Assembly (NCBI RefSeq): GCF_000420445.1 | Contig: NZ_ATUY01000002.1 | Coordinates: 1 to 64,000 of the forward strand | Reading direction: 5' to 3' | Length of the DNA stretch: 64,000 nt | Source of the DNA: Actinotignum urinale DSM 15805 | GTDB lineage: Bacteria > Actinomycetota > Actinomycetes > Actinomycetales > Actinomycetaceae | Program-made: the position numbers and the translations under genes | Shown: piece by piece, positions 7,286 to 16,576 of the stretch | How positions within the stretch are numbered: position 1 is the first letter of the stretch | Layout of the letters: each line of letters starts with the position of its first letter | Notes under the pieces: generated by a model | The model's database searches: none | The model's input: only the letters and a program-made list of their open reading frames with translations | What the model was told of the DNA's origin: nothing

Positions 7286-7511
7286 ACAACGCATTTTGCC
7301 CGATTTCAAAAAGATTTTTAATGTGGACAGCGACCTAGGCTTCGCCATGCCCTTCGGCGCTTTGCAGGGCGCAATTTTCGTTTGCCATATTATGCGTTTT
7401 CCGCATACTGCCGAACTTTCTACCGAGGAATTCGTGGACTACCTTGTCCCTGTTCTGGAACATTACATCCACTTAGAGGACAAGCCCGAGAATGACGAGA
7501 TCAAGGGGTGA
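7245..7511 (+). pseudogene. Unrecognised small ORF, possibly an immunity-gene remnant
   Basis: From ATG 7245 the frame gives 88 residues ending in an acidic tail, with an amphipathic core (LPDFKKIFNVDSDLG). Its size and acidity are like the toxin-immunity proteins nearby, but I cannot align it with confidence. No ribosome site is visible and the first codons overlap the terminase fragment. It may be only the 3' part of a gene. Confidence 0.3.
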
Positions 7512-7781
7512 AAAGCACGCCTGAGAGCGAGAGCTAAAGATGCGAACTCTAAAATGTTTAAGCACTATGCGACTTTTGAAGGTTGTGCTTGTGAGGTAGG
7601 CGGATTCTTGTTCGGTTACAGCGTTTGATGGGGTGTTTGTGTACGGGGGAGGGGTGCGTGATACGAAAACTATTGAAAATATTTCCGGTGCGTGGGCATG
7701 TGTGTGGCAAGAAAACTAAAGTCCGAGTGCTTGGGCGTACCCGGTGCGTGAGAATATGCGCAGTGTTGCCCTAAGTGCGAA
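7512..7781. other. Gene-free phage debris
   Basis: Only short frames are seen, such as one reading AFDGVFVYGGGVRDTK and another ending ISGAWACVWQEN. They look like decayed coding sequence but I cannot assign them. This is the right edge of the phage graveyard. Confidence 0.35.
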
Positions 7782-8360
7782 TTACGCTTCAATATCCCGC
7801 ACGAGAATCCAATCGGTTTGCGGATCGTTCCCGACGGGATAGGGATGTTCGCTATGGTAAACAAAGCCCATGCTTCGGTAAAACGCTTTTGCCGGTTCGT
7901 TATGCTCCCACACTCCCAGCCACGCCCTGGTAATCCCCATTTGTCGAGCGATGCCCATCGAAAACTCAATAAGCGCGGTTCCCAAACCCATGTGTTTCGC
8001 ATCGGGACGCACATAAATACGTTCAATTTCGAGCGCGTCCGGGTCCACCGGCTCCGTTTGTGCCTCGCCGACGTTAATTTTCAGGTAGGCCGCGGGCAAC
8101 GTGTTTTCGTCGTCGTGAAATTCGAGGAAGAAAAACGCGGAATTCGGATTCGATAATTCTCGACGTAATTTCTCGCTTGCGTAAGTGGTTGTGAGGTGTG
8201 TTTCTAAATCTTGTGGGGGCGTGAACGGGGCGAATGTGTCGGAAAACGTGAGGCGACTAATGCCTTGGAGGGCGCGCAGGTCGCGGGCCGTGCAGGGACG
8301 AATTGTGTAGGTTTCGGTAAATTGTTCAGCTTGAGAAAACACTCTTGAAGTTTCGCACAT
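7782..8360 (-). CDS. GNAT-family N-acetyltransferase
   Basis: This protein of about 190 residues has the GNAT fold. An N-terminal IRPCTARDL strand-helix is followed by the acetyl-CoA motif A (IERIYVRPDAKHMGLGTAL) and motif B (WLGVWEHNEPAKAFYRSMGF). The pattern RIYV..D..HMGLG..L resembles PaiA/RimI-like enzymes that acetylate polyamines or protein N-termini. The substrate cannot be read from the sequence. It stands alone, reversed, between phage debris and the pyridoxal-kinase-type gene. ATG 8360 has no strong ribosome site. Confidence 0.85.
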   Translation of the reverse strand: MCETSRVFSQAEQFTETYTIRPCTARDLRALQGISRLTFSDTFAPFTPPQDLETHLTTTYASEKLRRELSNPNSAFFFLEFHDDENTLPAAYLKINVGEAQTEPVDPDALEIERIYVRPDAKHMGLGTALIEFSMGIARQMGITRAWLGVWEHNEPAKAFYRSMGFVYHSEHPYPVGNDPQTDWILVRDIEA

Positions 8361-8529
8361 GTAGCTTGTGAAAACAAAGGAATGCTCACTTTTGGGACTT
8401 TTATCCGAGGATAGCGGTTTATGTAACAGGTCGTTGGATTTTAGTGGTATTTTTAGTAGCCGACATTTACGCTCATACCCGCTCCCGGTGCTCCCGCTGG
8501 TCCTGGAGCGAAGTCGAAAGAATTCCCCA

Positions 8530-8600
8530 TTAAGGTGAAAGGCATTATGGACTACAGTTCGGACAAGCCAACCGTTACGGTGACGCTGGAACGAGACTAG
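8530..8600 (+). pseudogene. 3' fragment of an unknown gene
   Basis: One frame reads KVKGIMDYSSDKPTVTVTLERD and stops at TAG 8598-8600. No start is visible. The remainder of 8361-8709 shows no gene. It may be the tail of a surface or phage protein left by a deletion. Confidence 0.25.
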
Positions 8601-8709
8601 CTACATGAGACTTTCTTCCTAGAAGTCGCTCATCGTGGCGTCACATCAAAAAACCGCGTAAAATGGTATGGTAGTTTCGATGGGCGACTATAAGGGAGAA
8701 CAAGCCATA

Positions 8710-9546
8710 ATGAATTTTGCTTACACAATTGCAGGCTCTGAAGCCACGGGCGGTGCCGGTTTCCAGGTCGATATTAAAACCTTCCAGAAGCTTGGCGTCT
8801 ATGGTTCCGGTGCACTCACATGTATCGTTTCCTTTGATCCGAACAACAATTGGGGGCACAAACTTTTCCCTGTCCCCGTCGATGTTCTTCGCGACCAATT
8901 AGCTGCCGCCCTCGGAGCACAAGATATTCGTACGGCGAAAATCGGCATGCTTGGCTCGCCCGCAACAATTGATGTCGTGTCGGAAACGCTACGTTCCCAG
9001 GAGTGGGACAATATCGTCGTCGATCCGGTACTTATTTGTAAGGGGCAGGAACCGGGGCAGGCGCTCGACACGGATACCGCTCTTCGGGAAAAGATTTTGC
9101 CTTTGGCGACGGTAACGACCCCGAATAATTTTGAGGCGCGCACATTGTCCGGCATGGAATCTTTGGAAACCGTGGAAGATTTAGTGAGCGCAGCGCAGAA
9201 AATTGCGGAGCTTGGGCCGAAAGCAGTTGTTGTTAAAGGTGGCATTGATTTTCCGGGGAAGGACGCGGTAGATGTTCTCTGGGACGGCGAAAACGCCTAT
9301 GTTTTCCGCGCGCCCAAGGTTGGTAACGAGCGTGTTTCCGGAGCCGGATGCACGCTGGCCGCGGCGATTACCGCAGAGCTGGCAAAGGGTGCAACGGTGA
9401 AGGACGCAGTTGCGGTTGCCAAAGACATGGTGACGGCAGGTATTGATGCACGAGTAAGTGCCAAAACACCATTCGATACGGTGTGGCAGGGAGCTTACAC
9501 GGGTCAAGGAAACCCGAAGGTCAGCGTCGAAGAATTCCGAGGATAG
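8710..9546 (+). CDS. pdxK: Pyridoxal/pyridoxamine kinase of the ThiD-like family
   Basis: This ribokinase-fold enzyme of 278 residues has an N-terminal GSEATGGAGFQVD substrate motif, a middle DPVLICKG, then TPNNFEA, VVVKGG and GAGCTLAAAI. GAGC in place of GAGD is the hallmark of the Bacillus-type pyridoxal kinases, which are close relatives of ThiD hydroxymethylpyrimidine kinase. It should phosphorylate B6 vitamers with ATP in the cytoplasm; an HMP kinase role cannot be excluded. ATG 8710 follows GGGAGA; the ATG at 8668 lies upstream of that site and gives an unlikely extension. No thi genes are nearby, which favours pdxK. A terminator follows. Confidence 0.8.
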   Translation: MNFAYTIAGSEATGGAGFQVDIKTFQKLGVYGSGALTCIVSFDPNNNWGHKLFPVPVDVLRDQLAAALGAQDIRTAKIGMLGSPATIDVVSETLRSQEWDNIVVDPVLICKGQEPGQALDTDTALREKILPLATVTTPNNFEARTLSGMESLETVEDLVSAAQKIAELGPKAVVVKGGIDFPGKDAVDVLWDGENAYVFRAPKVGNERVSGAGCTLAAAITAELAKGATVKDAVAVAKDMVTAGIDARVSAKTPFDTVWQGAYTGQGNPKVSVEEFRG

Positions 9547-9557
9547 TTCCTCTCATA

Positions 9558-9591
9558 AAGGCCCCGGTGTCGTAACGGATGCCGGGGCCTT
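9558..9591 (+). terminator. Terminator of the pyridoxal-kinase-type gene
   Basis: AAGGCCCCGG pairs with CCGGGGCCTT around a 14-base loop twelve bases after the stop; a poor T-tail follows. Confidence 0.65.
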
Positions 9592-9918
9592 GTGTATGCC
9601 AAAAATTCGCGTACCCGCTTAATCGCAACCGCTACTCAACGCACCAAGGGGACAACGCGCAACGGGAATGCGCTCTATCGTCGTCGAATATTACGCTACG
9701 AGGGCGAGAAGCAAAAAAGGGGACGCGTGGAAAGGGAGTGAGGAAAAAGAGTGCGGAAAGGGAGTGTGAAAAAGGTCGGTGCGTATAACGCAACGGTAAA
9801 AGTGGAACGAGTTTGCGCAGGCGCCCATTCACATATAAACTTTCCCTATCGCGTCAAACGAGGATACTCAAAAGACGAATAGCTAAACGACGAATAATCG
9901 CATGTGAAAGGAGCTGGC
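9592..9918. other. Intergenic stretch with a purine-rich repeat
   Basis: I see no gene. At about 9727-9780 two copies of GGAAAGGGAGTG are each followed by A-rich bases. The promoter of the downstream methionine gene probably lies in the last 80 bases, but no clear -35/-10 pair stands out. Confidence 0.4.
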
Positions 9919-10014
9919 ATGGTTCACGTACTGTTCGCAACAGTCGACGCTAACAAGGCGATGCCGAACATGCCGATGATGCTCCGCGTACTACCCATGC
10001 GAATGCTGGGCTAG
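9919..10014 (+). CDS. Methionine-rich leader peptide
   Basis: AAAGGAG lies six bases before ATG 9919. The 31-residue peptide has seven Met, six of them in the last 17 residues (AMPNMPMMLRVLPMRMLG), a composition far from chance. It precedes a methionine-synthase-like gene by about 220 bases. Leader peptides rich in the end-product amino acid control attenuation in trp, his, leu and similar operons. By analogy, ribosome stalling at Met codons when charged Met-tRNA is short would alter the downstream RNA fold. The stop codon lies inside one arm of a long-range stem (see next entry). Confidence 0.7.
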   Translation: MVHVLFATVDANKAMPNMPMMLRVLPMRMLG

Positions 10015-10211
10015 CGCAGATTTCAAGCCCTTCTTTCTGCCTCCCAAGCGAAAATTGCACGCAAAAGAAATATATCTGCGCTGGTAGCGTTTCAACCTGC
10101 CGAAGCTGGAACCGTTACATTTCGCGTCCGTTGTTCCAGTACGTAAAGCCTTTGAGCACCACAGGAGTCATTTCAACTAATATCCACTATGAGCGCGGAA
10201 CCCGATTCCGC
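10013..10211 (+). promoter_or_regulatory. Candidate attenuator fold downstream of the Met leader
   Basis: AGCGCAGAT (10013-10021), overlapping the leader stop, can pair with ATCTGCGCT at about 10074-10082. CTGGAAC (10106-10112) can pair with GTTCCAG (10133-10139). GCGGAA (10195-10200) can pair with TTCCGC (10206-10211) just before the ribosome site AAGGAG of the next gene. No T-run follows the second stem, so control could act on translation rather than on transcription. Confidence 0.45.
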
Positions 10212-10232
10212 CACCTTTATTAAGGAGATAAC

Positions 10233-11423
10233 ATGACCAACATTCGTACAACGCACGTCGGCTCCCTACCGCGCCCCGCAGGCTTGCTTGAAGATAATGC
10301 GCGCCACGCCCGCGGCGAGCTGAGCGATGCGCAGTTTGCGCAGAAGCTGGACGCCTATATTGCTGAGGTCGTCAAGAAGCAACACGATATCGGACTCGAT
10401 ATTATTAACGACGGCGAATACGGCCATATTATGACGGAAGCTGTGGATTACGGTGCCTGGTGGTGGTACTCCTTCCAGCGTTTGGGTGGCTTGGAATTTA
10501 CGGACACGGATCTGCATGCGGGCGAAACAACAGGTGGCGGGGCCGTCGAGCTGACAAGTTTCGATAACCGCCGCGATTGGCAAAAATTCCGTGATGCTTA
10601 CACGGATCCGGATTCGGGCATTCACCAGGCGAAGCGCCAGGAAGTAAAAATGCCGACGATTACCTCCGAGCTTACGTATATTGGGCACGAACAAACCAAG
10701 CGCGATATTGATTTAACGTTGAAGGCATTGCGCGCAAACGGTTTGGATGCGAAGGACGGATTTATTGCTGCGTTGGCACCCGCTTCCGCTTCCCGACTCA
10801 CCAATAATTTCTACGAAACCGACGACGATATTCTTTTCGCGGCAGCCAAGGCGCTTCGTGAAGAATACAAGCTGATTACGGACGCGGGGCTTACCGTCCA
10901 GCTGGATGACCCGGCGCTGTGCGAGGCCTGGGATCAGGTGAATCCCGAGCCGCCGCTCGATAAGTATCGCGAATGGGTGGAGCGCCGCATTGAGGCGATT
11001 AATTTCGCCATTGAAGGCATTGATCCTTCCCTCGTTCGCCTCCATGTGTGCTGGGGTTCCTGGCATGGGCCACATACCACGGATATTCCGTTCAAAGATA
11101 TTGTGGATATTGTGCTCAAGGTTAAGGCGCAGGGGATTACGTTTGAAGCTGCCAATGCGCGTCACGCACATGAATGGGCGATTTGGAAGGACGTGAAGCT
11201 CCCTGAAGATAAGGTTCTTATCCCCGGTGTTGTTTCCCATTCTACGAATGTGGTGGAACATCCCGAGCTTGTCGCGCAACGCATCAAAAACTTTACGGAT
11301 CTTGTTGGGCGCGACCGCGTTATTGCCTCCACGGATTGTGGTTTGGGTGGGCGTATTTATCCGTCGATTGCGTGGGCAAAGTTGGAGGCTCTCGCCGAGG
11401 GTACGCGCATTGTTAATAAGTAA
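10233..11423 (+). CDS. Cobalamin-independent methionine synthase-like methyltransferase (MetE C-terminal type)
   Basis: This 396-residue protein consists only of the catalytic barrel that forms the second half of MetE. The likely zinc and thiol ligands are present: His271 and Cys273 in HVCWG, Glu305 and Cys369 in TDCGLG. The start RTTHVGSLPRP is typical of the short YxjG/YxjH class. Such enzymes transfer a methyl group to a thiol, generally homocysteine; the donor is less certain than for full-length MetE. AAGGAG lies seven bases before ATG 10233. The Met-rich leader upstream supports a role in methionine supply. It is a single gene with a terminator behind it. Confidence 0.82.
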   Translation: MTNIRTTHVGSLPRPAGLLEDNARHARGELSDAQFAQKLDAYIAEVVKKQHDIGLDIINDGEYGHIMTEAVDYGAWWWYSFQRLGGLEFTDTDLHAGETTGGGAVELTSFDNRRDWQKFRDAYTDPDSGIHQAKRQEVKMPTITSELTYIGHEQTKRDIDLTLKALRANGLDAKDGFIAALAPASASRLTNNFYETDDDILFAAAKALREEYKLITDAGLTVQLDDPALCEAWDQVNPEPPLDKYREWVERRIEAINFAIEGIDPSLVRLHVCWGSWHGPHTTDIPFKDIVDIVLKVKAQGITFEAANARHAHEWAIWKDVKLPEDKVLIPGVVSHSTNVVEHPELVAQRIKNFTDLVGRDRVIASTDCGLGGRIYPSIAWAKLEALAEGTRIVNK

Positions 11424-11513
11424 AGTGCGTAGCGTTAGTGGGTGCGTTGTGCGTAGCAGTACGTAAAGCGTGCAGTGTTAGTAGGTACGACGAGAACTAT
11501 ATTCGTCGTCCTG

Positions 11514-11562
11514 AAATAGTGGTGGCAGAACTGTAGATGGGTTCTGGCCACCACTATTTTGT
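11514..11562 (+). terminator. Terminator behind the methionine synthase-like gene
   Basis: AATAGTGGTGGC.. pairs with ..GCCACCACTATT in a stem extended by AGAAC/GTTCT, followed by TTGTT. Confidence 0.7.
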
Positions 11563-11933
11563 TACGTAAGCGCGGCTAATAACGCCGTGAATGTTATAAA
11601 TCCCTGTTTTGGCTAGTAAATACAATCCCAAACGGGTCCAATATGCCACACGTTTTGACACTTATCCACTGCTTTGCGAAACGGAGGGTTATAAGGCGAA
11701 AGTGGAGGAGTTTCGCAGGATTTTCGTCGTCGAAAAATAGTTATCCCAAAATGTGCGCACCTCTACATCCACTTTATAAGACACAAAAAATCTAAGTGTG
11801 ACCTTGCGCCAAGACCGTAAAAAAAGAGTGAATTTCCCTAGAAACTCACGTAAATTAGTACGCGGTGGATAAAGTAAAGGGGCTGGACAGCAAGCTCCTT
11901 CCCAACAGTCCCACCTATAGAGAAAGCGGAATA
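11563..11933. other. Upstream region of adhE
   Basis: No gene is supported here. TTTTCG-TCGT-CGAAAA at about 11724-11739 is a near-palindrome. Several A/T tracts precede the gene. A redox regulator such as Rex would be expected for adhE, but I see no clear Rex box. Confidence 0.35.
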
Positions 11934-14639
11934 ATGACCTCTCAAAAAAGTCACAGCAGCGAATCAGTTGCCGTAACCCCCGCACCGGTGCCCACCGATT
12001 CTGTGGATGCTATGATTGACACTTTGGCCAGTCGGGCCTTTGTCGCATTAGAAAAATTCGATTCCTATGATCAGGAAAAGATTACAGCCATTGTTCATGC
12101 CATGGCTCTTGCTGGCGTCGATAAGCATATGCCTTTAGCGAAGGCGGCAGTCGAGGAAACAGGGCGCGGTCTTTATGAAGACAAGTGCATTAAAAATCTA
12201 TTCTCAACCGAATATATTTGGAATTCCATTAAATATGATCGTACGGTTGGCGTCATTAAAGAAGATAAGCAGAATGGAATTGTAGAAATTGCTGAACCCG
12301 TTGGCGTGGTTGCGGGCGTTACCCCGGTTACGAACCCCACCTCAACAACAATGTTCAAGTGCATCATTTCAATTATGACGCGCAACCCCATCATTTTCGC
12401 ATTCCATCCTGGCGCGCAGAAGTCCTCTGCCATGGCGGCGCAAGTGATGTACGATGCCGCAATTGAAGCTGGAGCTCCGGAACACTGCATTCAGTGGATT
12501 GAAAAGCCCTCGATGGACGCCACCACGGCATTGCTCAACCATCCGGCAATTTCACTGACACTCGCAACTGGCGGTGGCGCAATGGTTCACTCGGCTTACT
12601 CCACAGGAAAGCCGGCACTCGGCGTTGGCCCCGGAAACGCTCCGGTTCTTATTCACAAGAGTGCAAAAATTAAGCGCACAGTCAACGATTTGATTCTCTC
12701 CAAGACCTTCGATAACGGCATGATTTGCGCATCCGAACAGGGGCTCGTCATTGACGAAACCATCAAGGATGAACTGTTCGAAGAATTCGTCCGCATGGGT
12801 TGCTACGTTGTCACCCCGGAAGAAAAGCAAAAGCTCAAGGACTTCATGGTGACCGAGAAGGGTGGCATTGCTCCCTTCGTCGTCGGTATGAATGCGGATC
12901 GTATTGCTGAAGGTGCTGGTCTTGATTTGCCTCTCGGCACCAAGATTCTCCTTGTTGAAATGGAAAGTATTGGCGCAGATGAGCCGTTCTCGCGTGAAAA
13001 ACTCTGCCCGGTTCTCGGCTACACCACCTACGCCACTGAAGAAGAGGGCTTGGAAAAGTCCGAAGCAATGTTGCGTTTCGGGGGTATGGGACACACCGCG
13101 GTTGTTCACGCCGAAGATAAAGAAATCCGTCGCGAATTTGGTTTGCGTATGAAGGCCTGCCGTATTATCTCCAACGCACCTTCCGCGCTTGGTGGTATTG
13201 GCGATGTTTACAACGGTCTTGTTCCCTCCCTTACCCTCGGTTGCGGTTCCTACGGCCGTAACTCCGTGTCCCACAACGTGAGCGCCACGGATCTTATTAA
13301 CGTCAAGCGCATTGCAGAGAGGCGCAACAATATGCAGTGGTTCAAGGTCCCGCCGAAAACTTACTTCGAGCGTTACTCCACCCAGTACCTGCAGAAGATG
13401 CCACGAATTTCCCGCGTCTTTATCGTTACAGATCCCGGCATGGTGATGAACGGTTATGTGGATGTTCTTATCGATCATTTGAAGAAGCGTCGTGACGATG
13501 TGGCATGGAATATTTTCCAGGATGTCGAACCCAACCCCACATCAACCACCGTGTTCCGTGGTGCAACACTGATGGGCGAATTCCAGCCCGACTGCATTAT
13601 CGCCCTCGGTGGCGGTTCCGCAATGGATGCGGCCAAGGCAATGTGGCTCTTCTACGAGCACCCCGAATCCAGCTACTTCGGCATGAAGCAGAAGTTCATG
13701 GATATCCGCAAGCGTACATATCGCTTCCCGAAGCTCGGACAGAAAGCACAGTTTGTTGCTATTCCGACGACTTCCGGTACAGGTTCCGAATGTACGCCGT
13801 TCGCAGTTATTACCGATGCGGAAACGCACGTGAAGTATCCGTTCGCTGATTACGCGATTACCCCGGATGTCGCTATTGTGGACGCACAGTTCGTGGATAC
13901 CGTTCCGCGCCGCACCGCAGCTGATTCCGGTATGGATGCTTTGACACACGCTATCGAATCCTATGTTTCGACGATGGCCTCGGATTACACACGTGGCTTG
14001 TCCATCCGCGCAGCTCAAATGATTTTCCAGAACTTGCGCAAGTCCGTTTTGGAAAACGATAGTGAAGCGAAAGAAAAGATGCACAACGCGTCGGCTTTGG
14101 CTGGTATGGCATTCGCGAACGCCTTCCTCGGCATTGTTCACTCTCTTTCCCATAAGATTGGTGGAGAATTCGACATTGCCCACGGCCGCACCAACGCCAT
14201 TATGTTGCCGCACGTTATTCGTTACAACGCAACAAAGCCGTACAAGCACTCCATCTTCCCGGCATACGAGCACTATCATGCAGATGAAGATCTGGCTGAT
14301 TTCGCACGCTTCATGGGCTTCCCCGCCTCCACAACAGAAGAAGGCGTCCAGTCCCTTATTGATGAAGTAACGAAACTCGCCGAAGATCTCGGAATTGAGA
14401 TGAGCCTTAAGGCGAACGGTGTCACCAAAGAAATGCTCGACGAAAAGATCGACATTTTGGCAGACCGCGCACTTGAAGATCAGTGCACCCCGGCAAACCC
14501 GAAGGCGCCACTGGTGAGCGAACTCAAGACGCTTATCCTCGATGCCTTCGAAGGCCCGGTTGGCTACACTGCATCCCAAAAAGATAAGGTGACGGCCCCG
14601 AAGAAAACCGCGAAAGGTGAACGCCCGGCGAAAAGGTGA
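11934..14639 (+). CDS. adhE: Bifunctional acetaldehyde-CoA / alcohol dehydrogenase
   Basis: This 901-residue fusion protein reduces acetyl-CoA to acetaldehyde and then to ethanol with NADH, re-oxidising NADH during fermentation. The N-terminal aldehyde dehydrogenase half has the catalytic Cys265 in NGMICASEQG and GVGPGNAP. The C-terminal iron-type alcohol dehydrogenase has GGGSAMDAAKAMW and iron ligands in DSGMDALTHAIE, GIVHSLSHKIGG and DIAHGRTNAIMLPH. AdhE usually assembles into long spirosomes. ATG 11934 gives the normal N-terminus; the frame is also open to 11865. The C-terminus KKTAKGERPAKR is basic, and an acidic 30-residue continuation exists in the -1 frame after an A-run (see findings). 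Confidence 0.95.
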   Translation: MTSQKSHSSESVAVTPAPVPTDSVDAMIDTLASRAFVALEKFDSYDQEKITAIVHAMALAGVDKHMPLAKAAVEETGRGLYEDKCIKNLFSTEYIWNSIKYDRTVGVIKEDKQNGIVEIAEPVGVVAGVTPVTNPTSTTMFKCIISIMTRNPIIFAFHPGAQKSSAMAAQVMYDAAIEAGAPEHCIQWIEKPSMDATTALLNHPAISLTLATGGGAMVHSAYSTGKPALGVGPGNAPVLIHKSAKIKRTVNDLILSKTFDNGMICASEQGLVIDETIKDELFEEFVRMGCYVVTPEEKQKLKDFMVTEKGGIAPFVVGMNADRIAEGAGLDLPLGTKILLVEMESIGADEPFSREKLCPVLGYTTYATEEEGLEKSEAMLRFGGMGHTAVVHAEDKEIRREFGLRMKACRIISNAPSALGGIGDVYNGLVPSLTLGCGSYGRNSVSHNVSATDLINVKRIAERRNNMQWFKVPPKTYFERYSTQYLQKMPRISRVFIVTDPGMVMNGYVDVLIDHLKKRRDDVAWNIFQDVEPNPTSTTVFRGATLMGEFQPDCIIALGGGSAMDAAKAMWLFYEHPESSYFGMKQKFMDIRKRTYRFPKLGQKAQFVAIPTTSGTGSECTPFAVITDAETHVKYPFADYAITPDVAIVDAQFVDTVPRRTAADSGMDALTHAIESYVSTMASDYTRGLSIRAAQMIFQNLRKSVLENDSEAKEKMHNASALAGMAFANAFLGIVHSLSHKIGGEFDIAHGRTNAIMLPHVIRYNATKPYKHSIFPAYEHYHADEDLADFARFMGFPASTTEEGVQSLIDEVTKLAEDLGIEMSLKANGVTKEMLDEKIDILADRALEDQCTPANPKAPLVSELKTLILDAFEGPVGYTASQKDKVTAPKKTAKGERPAKR

Positions 14640-14773
14640 AGGAAGGTTCAGTTCCTTCAGCTTCCCAGGCTCACACCGATGCTCAGGTTGAAATCCAGGA
14701 TACAGGCGCTGAACAGGCCGAACTGGATGATTAAAGATTTGAGCAAATAGCTCATCGCCAATTTTGGTGATTG

Positions 14774-14825
14774 TGAGGGCGGGTGTTGTGGACTCCATCG
14801 AGAGGATCCACAACACCCGCCCTCA
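14774..14825 (+). terminator. Long perfect hairpin behind adhE
   Basis: TGAGGGCGGGTGTTGTGGA pairs perfectly with its complement ending at 14825, leaving a 14-base loop. The tail ATATTATGG is not a T-run, as is common for actinobacterial intrinsic terminators. Confidence 0.75.
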
Positions 14826-15370
14826 TATTATGGGGCTGTAAAGCGCAGCGGGATTACCTCCTCGTCTTTGTCGGCGTGGAAACGTGTGGTGGTTTGTGAA
14901 GTGTAGCGTGAATTGCCACAGTGAACGCTCATGGTATATAACCGTGGCGGGTTTCTGTGTCGCCCCGAATCTCTGTGTACGTGTTGACTTCCGTGCCGTG
15001 GTGAACCTCTGTGCATCGCGCCCAACAGTGAGAAATTCTCCGGAACGTGCCCGGCTTAACAGCCCGAAGTACTTTCGGGGAATTTTTATGTGTATTACAG
15101 TAAGTAGCCGTGCTTCCCTGTAGGTAGAACATTGCGTGCGAGGCGTATTCGGGTGTCCGCGTTTCGTCAGTTTTGATACGTTGAGACGTTGGGAAATATT
15201 TTGTACGTCAAAATGTGCAAAACCTATATCGAAACTTGTGCCCTGAAAACCTTTACGCTCACGTTACGCACTCTGCGTATGTTTTACACGCAAAACTCCG
15301 GGTGTTGTTATGTGTCTACCTGTGGAAAGAAAAAATCATTTCAACCCGTGTATAGAAAACTTCGAGCAAA
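14826..15370. other. Long intergenic region between adhE and the MFS gene
   Basis: I find no convincing gene. A compact hairpin CCCGAA-GTAC-TTTCGGG at 15063-15080 followed by AATTTTT looks like an intrinsic terminator on the plus strand, so a short untranslated transcript could end there. Decayed coding sequence is possible on the reverse strand near 14830-14900. Confidence 0.35.
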
Positions 15371-16573
15371 ATGAACGCTTCTTTACGTATGCGCCAAGTC
15401 GCCCTGATTGGGATTTTCTTTATAGCTGGCATGGCTTTAGGTTCGTGGGTGACACGTATTCCCGCGGTGCGTGATATTTTGGGTGCGAATACCGCGCAGA
15501 TGGGTCTTCTTTTGTCGTGCGCATCTGTCGGTTCTTTCCTTGGAATCATGCTGTCGGGTCCGATTGTTTCCCGTTGGGGAGCGCGTCGCGTTATTTCCGT
15601 CGCCTTTGCTGTCAATACTCTTGGGCTACCAATTGTTGGCCTGGGAACATTATGTGCTTATTCATGGCTCGTCGGGATGGGTTTGTTCTTTATTGGTTTT
15701 GGCGCGGCGTGTGGCGATGTCGCTATGAACGTTGAAGGTGGCCAGGTTGAACGTGAATCTGGGCATGTGTTCATGACGTATCTTCACGGCGGTTTCAGTC
15801 TGGGTAATCTTCTGGGGGCGTTGTTTGGCATGGTAGCCCAGGCAACTAACCTGAGCATTGTGATTCACCTATGTTCTATTGCCGTGATTAATGCGTTTAT
15901 TTTGTTGTGGTGTGTTAAGAAAATGCCTGAACGCACCGGTTATACGGGACGCATGTTTAATCGCCGTCTCGGCTCTGCTAACCAAAAACCAGTGTGGAAG
16001 GATTGGCGCCTTCTTCTCATTGGCGTCATTGTGATTACTCTCGCGCTTTCTGAGGGAACGGCAAGTAACTGGTTGCCTCTTGTGATGGTGGACGGGCATG
16101 GTGTTACACCCACGTTCTCGACGGTTGTCTACGTGTTATTTGTTGCGTCCATGACGCTTGGTCGCTTTATTAGTGGTTTCTTCGTTGAACGTTTCGGTAG
16201 TGCTCGCGTGTTGATTGTGAGTGCACTTATTGTGGTTACTGGGATTGGTTTGATTGCTTTTGTGGATAGCTGGGTAGTTGCGACGGTTGCAGCAGCTTTA
16301 TGGGGGCTAGGGGCAGCTTCCGGGTTTCCGCTCGCCCTGTCCGCAGCCGGACGTAGCGGACATAACCCAACAGCCCGCGTGGCACTTGCTTCGATTACGG
16401 GCTATTTGGCTTTCCTTTCCGGCCCGTCAATTCTGGGTTTTGCCGGGCAGGCGTGGGGTTTACGTTATGCCTTGATTATTCCGATGGTAGGCGCGTGCTT
16501 TGCCGCGATTCTTGCGCCGGTAACGAATGTTCAACACCCAGAATCGCGCGGCGAAGAATCGGCAGAGAGCTGA
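15371..16573 (+). CDS. MFS transporter
   Basis: This 400-residue membrane protein has about twelve hydrophobic segments. After helix 2 comes GPIVSRWGARRVI, the family's conserved loop between helices 2 and 3, and the corresponding half-repeat FVERFGSARVLI lies before helix 9. It resembles the YbjJ-like group of single-component exporters or sugar/organic-ion permeases; the substrate is unknown. ATG 15371 lies 60 bases after a region without other genes and no strong ribosome site is seen. The gene ends four bases before the stop of the convergent ddaH. Confidence 0.85.
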   Translation: MNASLRMRQVALIGIFFIAGMALGSWVTRIPAVRDILGANTAQMGLLLSCASVGSFLGIMLSGPIVSRWGARRVISVAFAVNTLGLPIVGLGTLCAYSWLVGMGLFFIGFGAACGDVAMNVEGGQVERESGHVFMTYLHGGFSLGNLLGALFGMVAQATNLSIVIHLCSIAVINAFILLWCVKKMPERTGYTGRMFNRRLGSANQKPVWKDWRLLLIGVIVITLALSEGTASNWLPLVMVDGHGVTPTFSTVVYVLFVASMTLGRFISGFFVERFGSARVLIVSALIVVTGIGLIAFVDSWVVATVAAALWGLGAASGFPLALSAAGRSGHNPTARVALASITGYLAFLSGPSILGFAGQAWGLRYALIIPMVGACFAAILAPVTNVQHPESRGEESAES

Positions 16574-16576
16574 GTT

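Noticed and set aside
13542-14816. A 424-codon frame on the reverse strand across adhE
   Set aside because: It is a shadow of adhE; the forward frame has full catalytic motifs.
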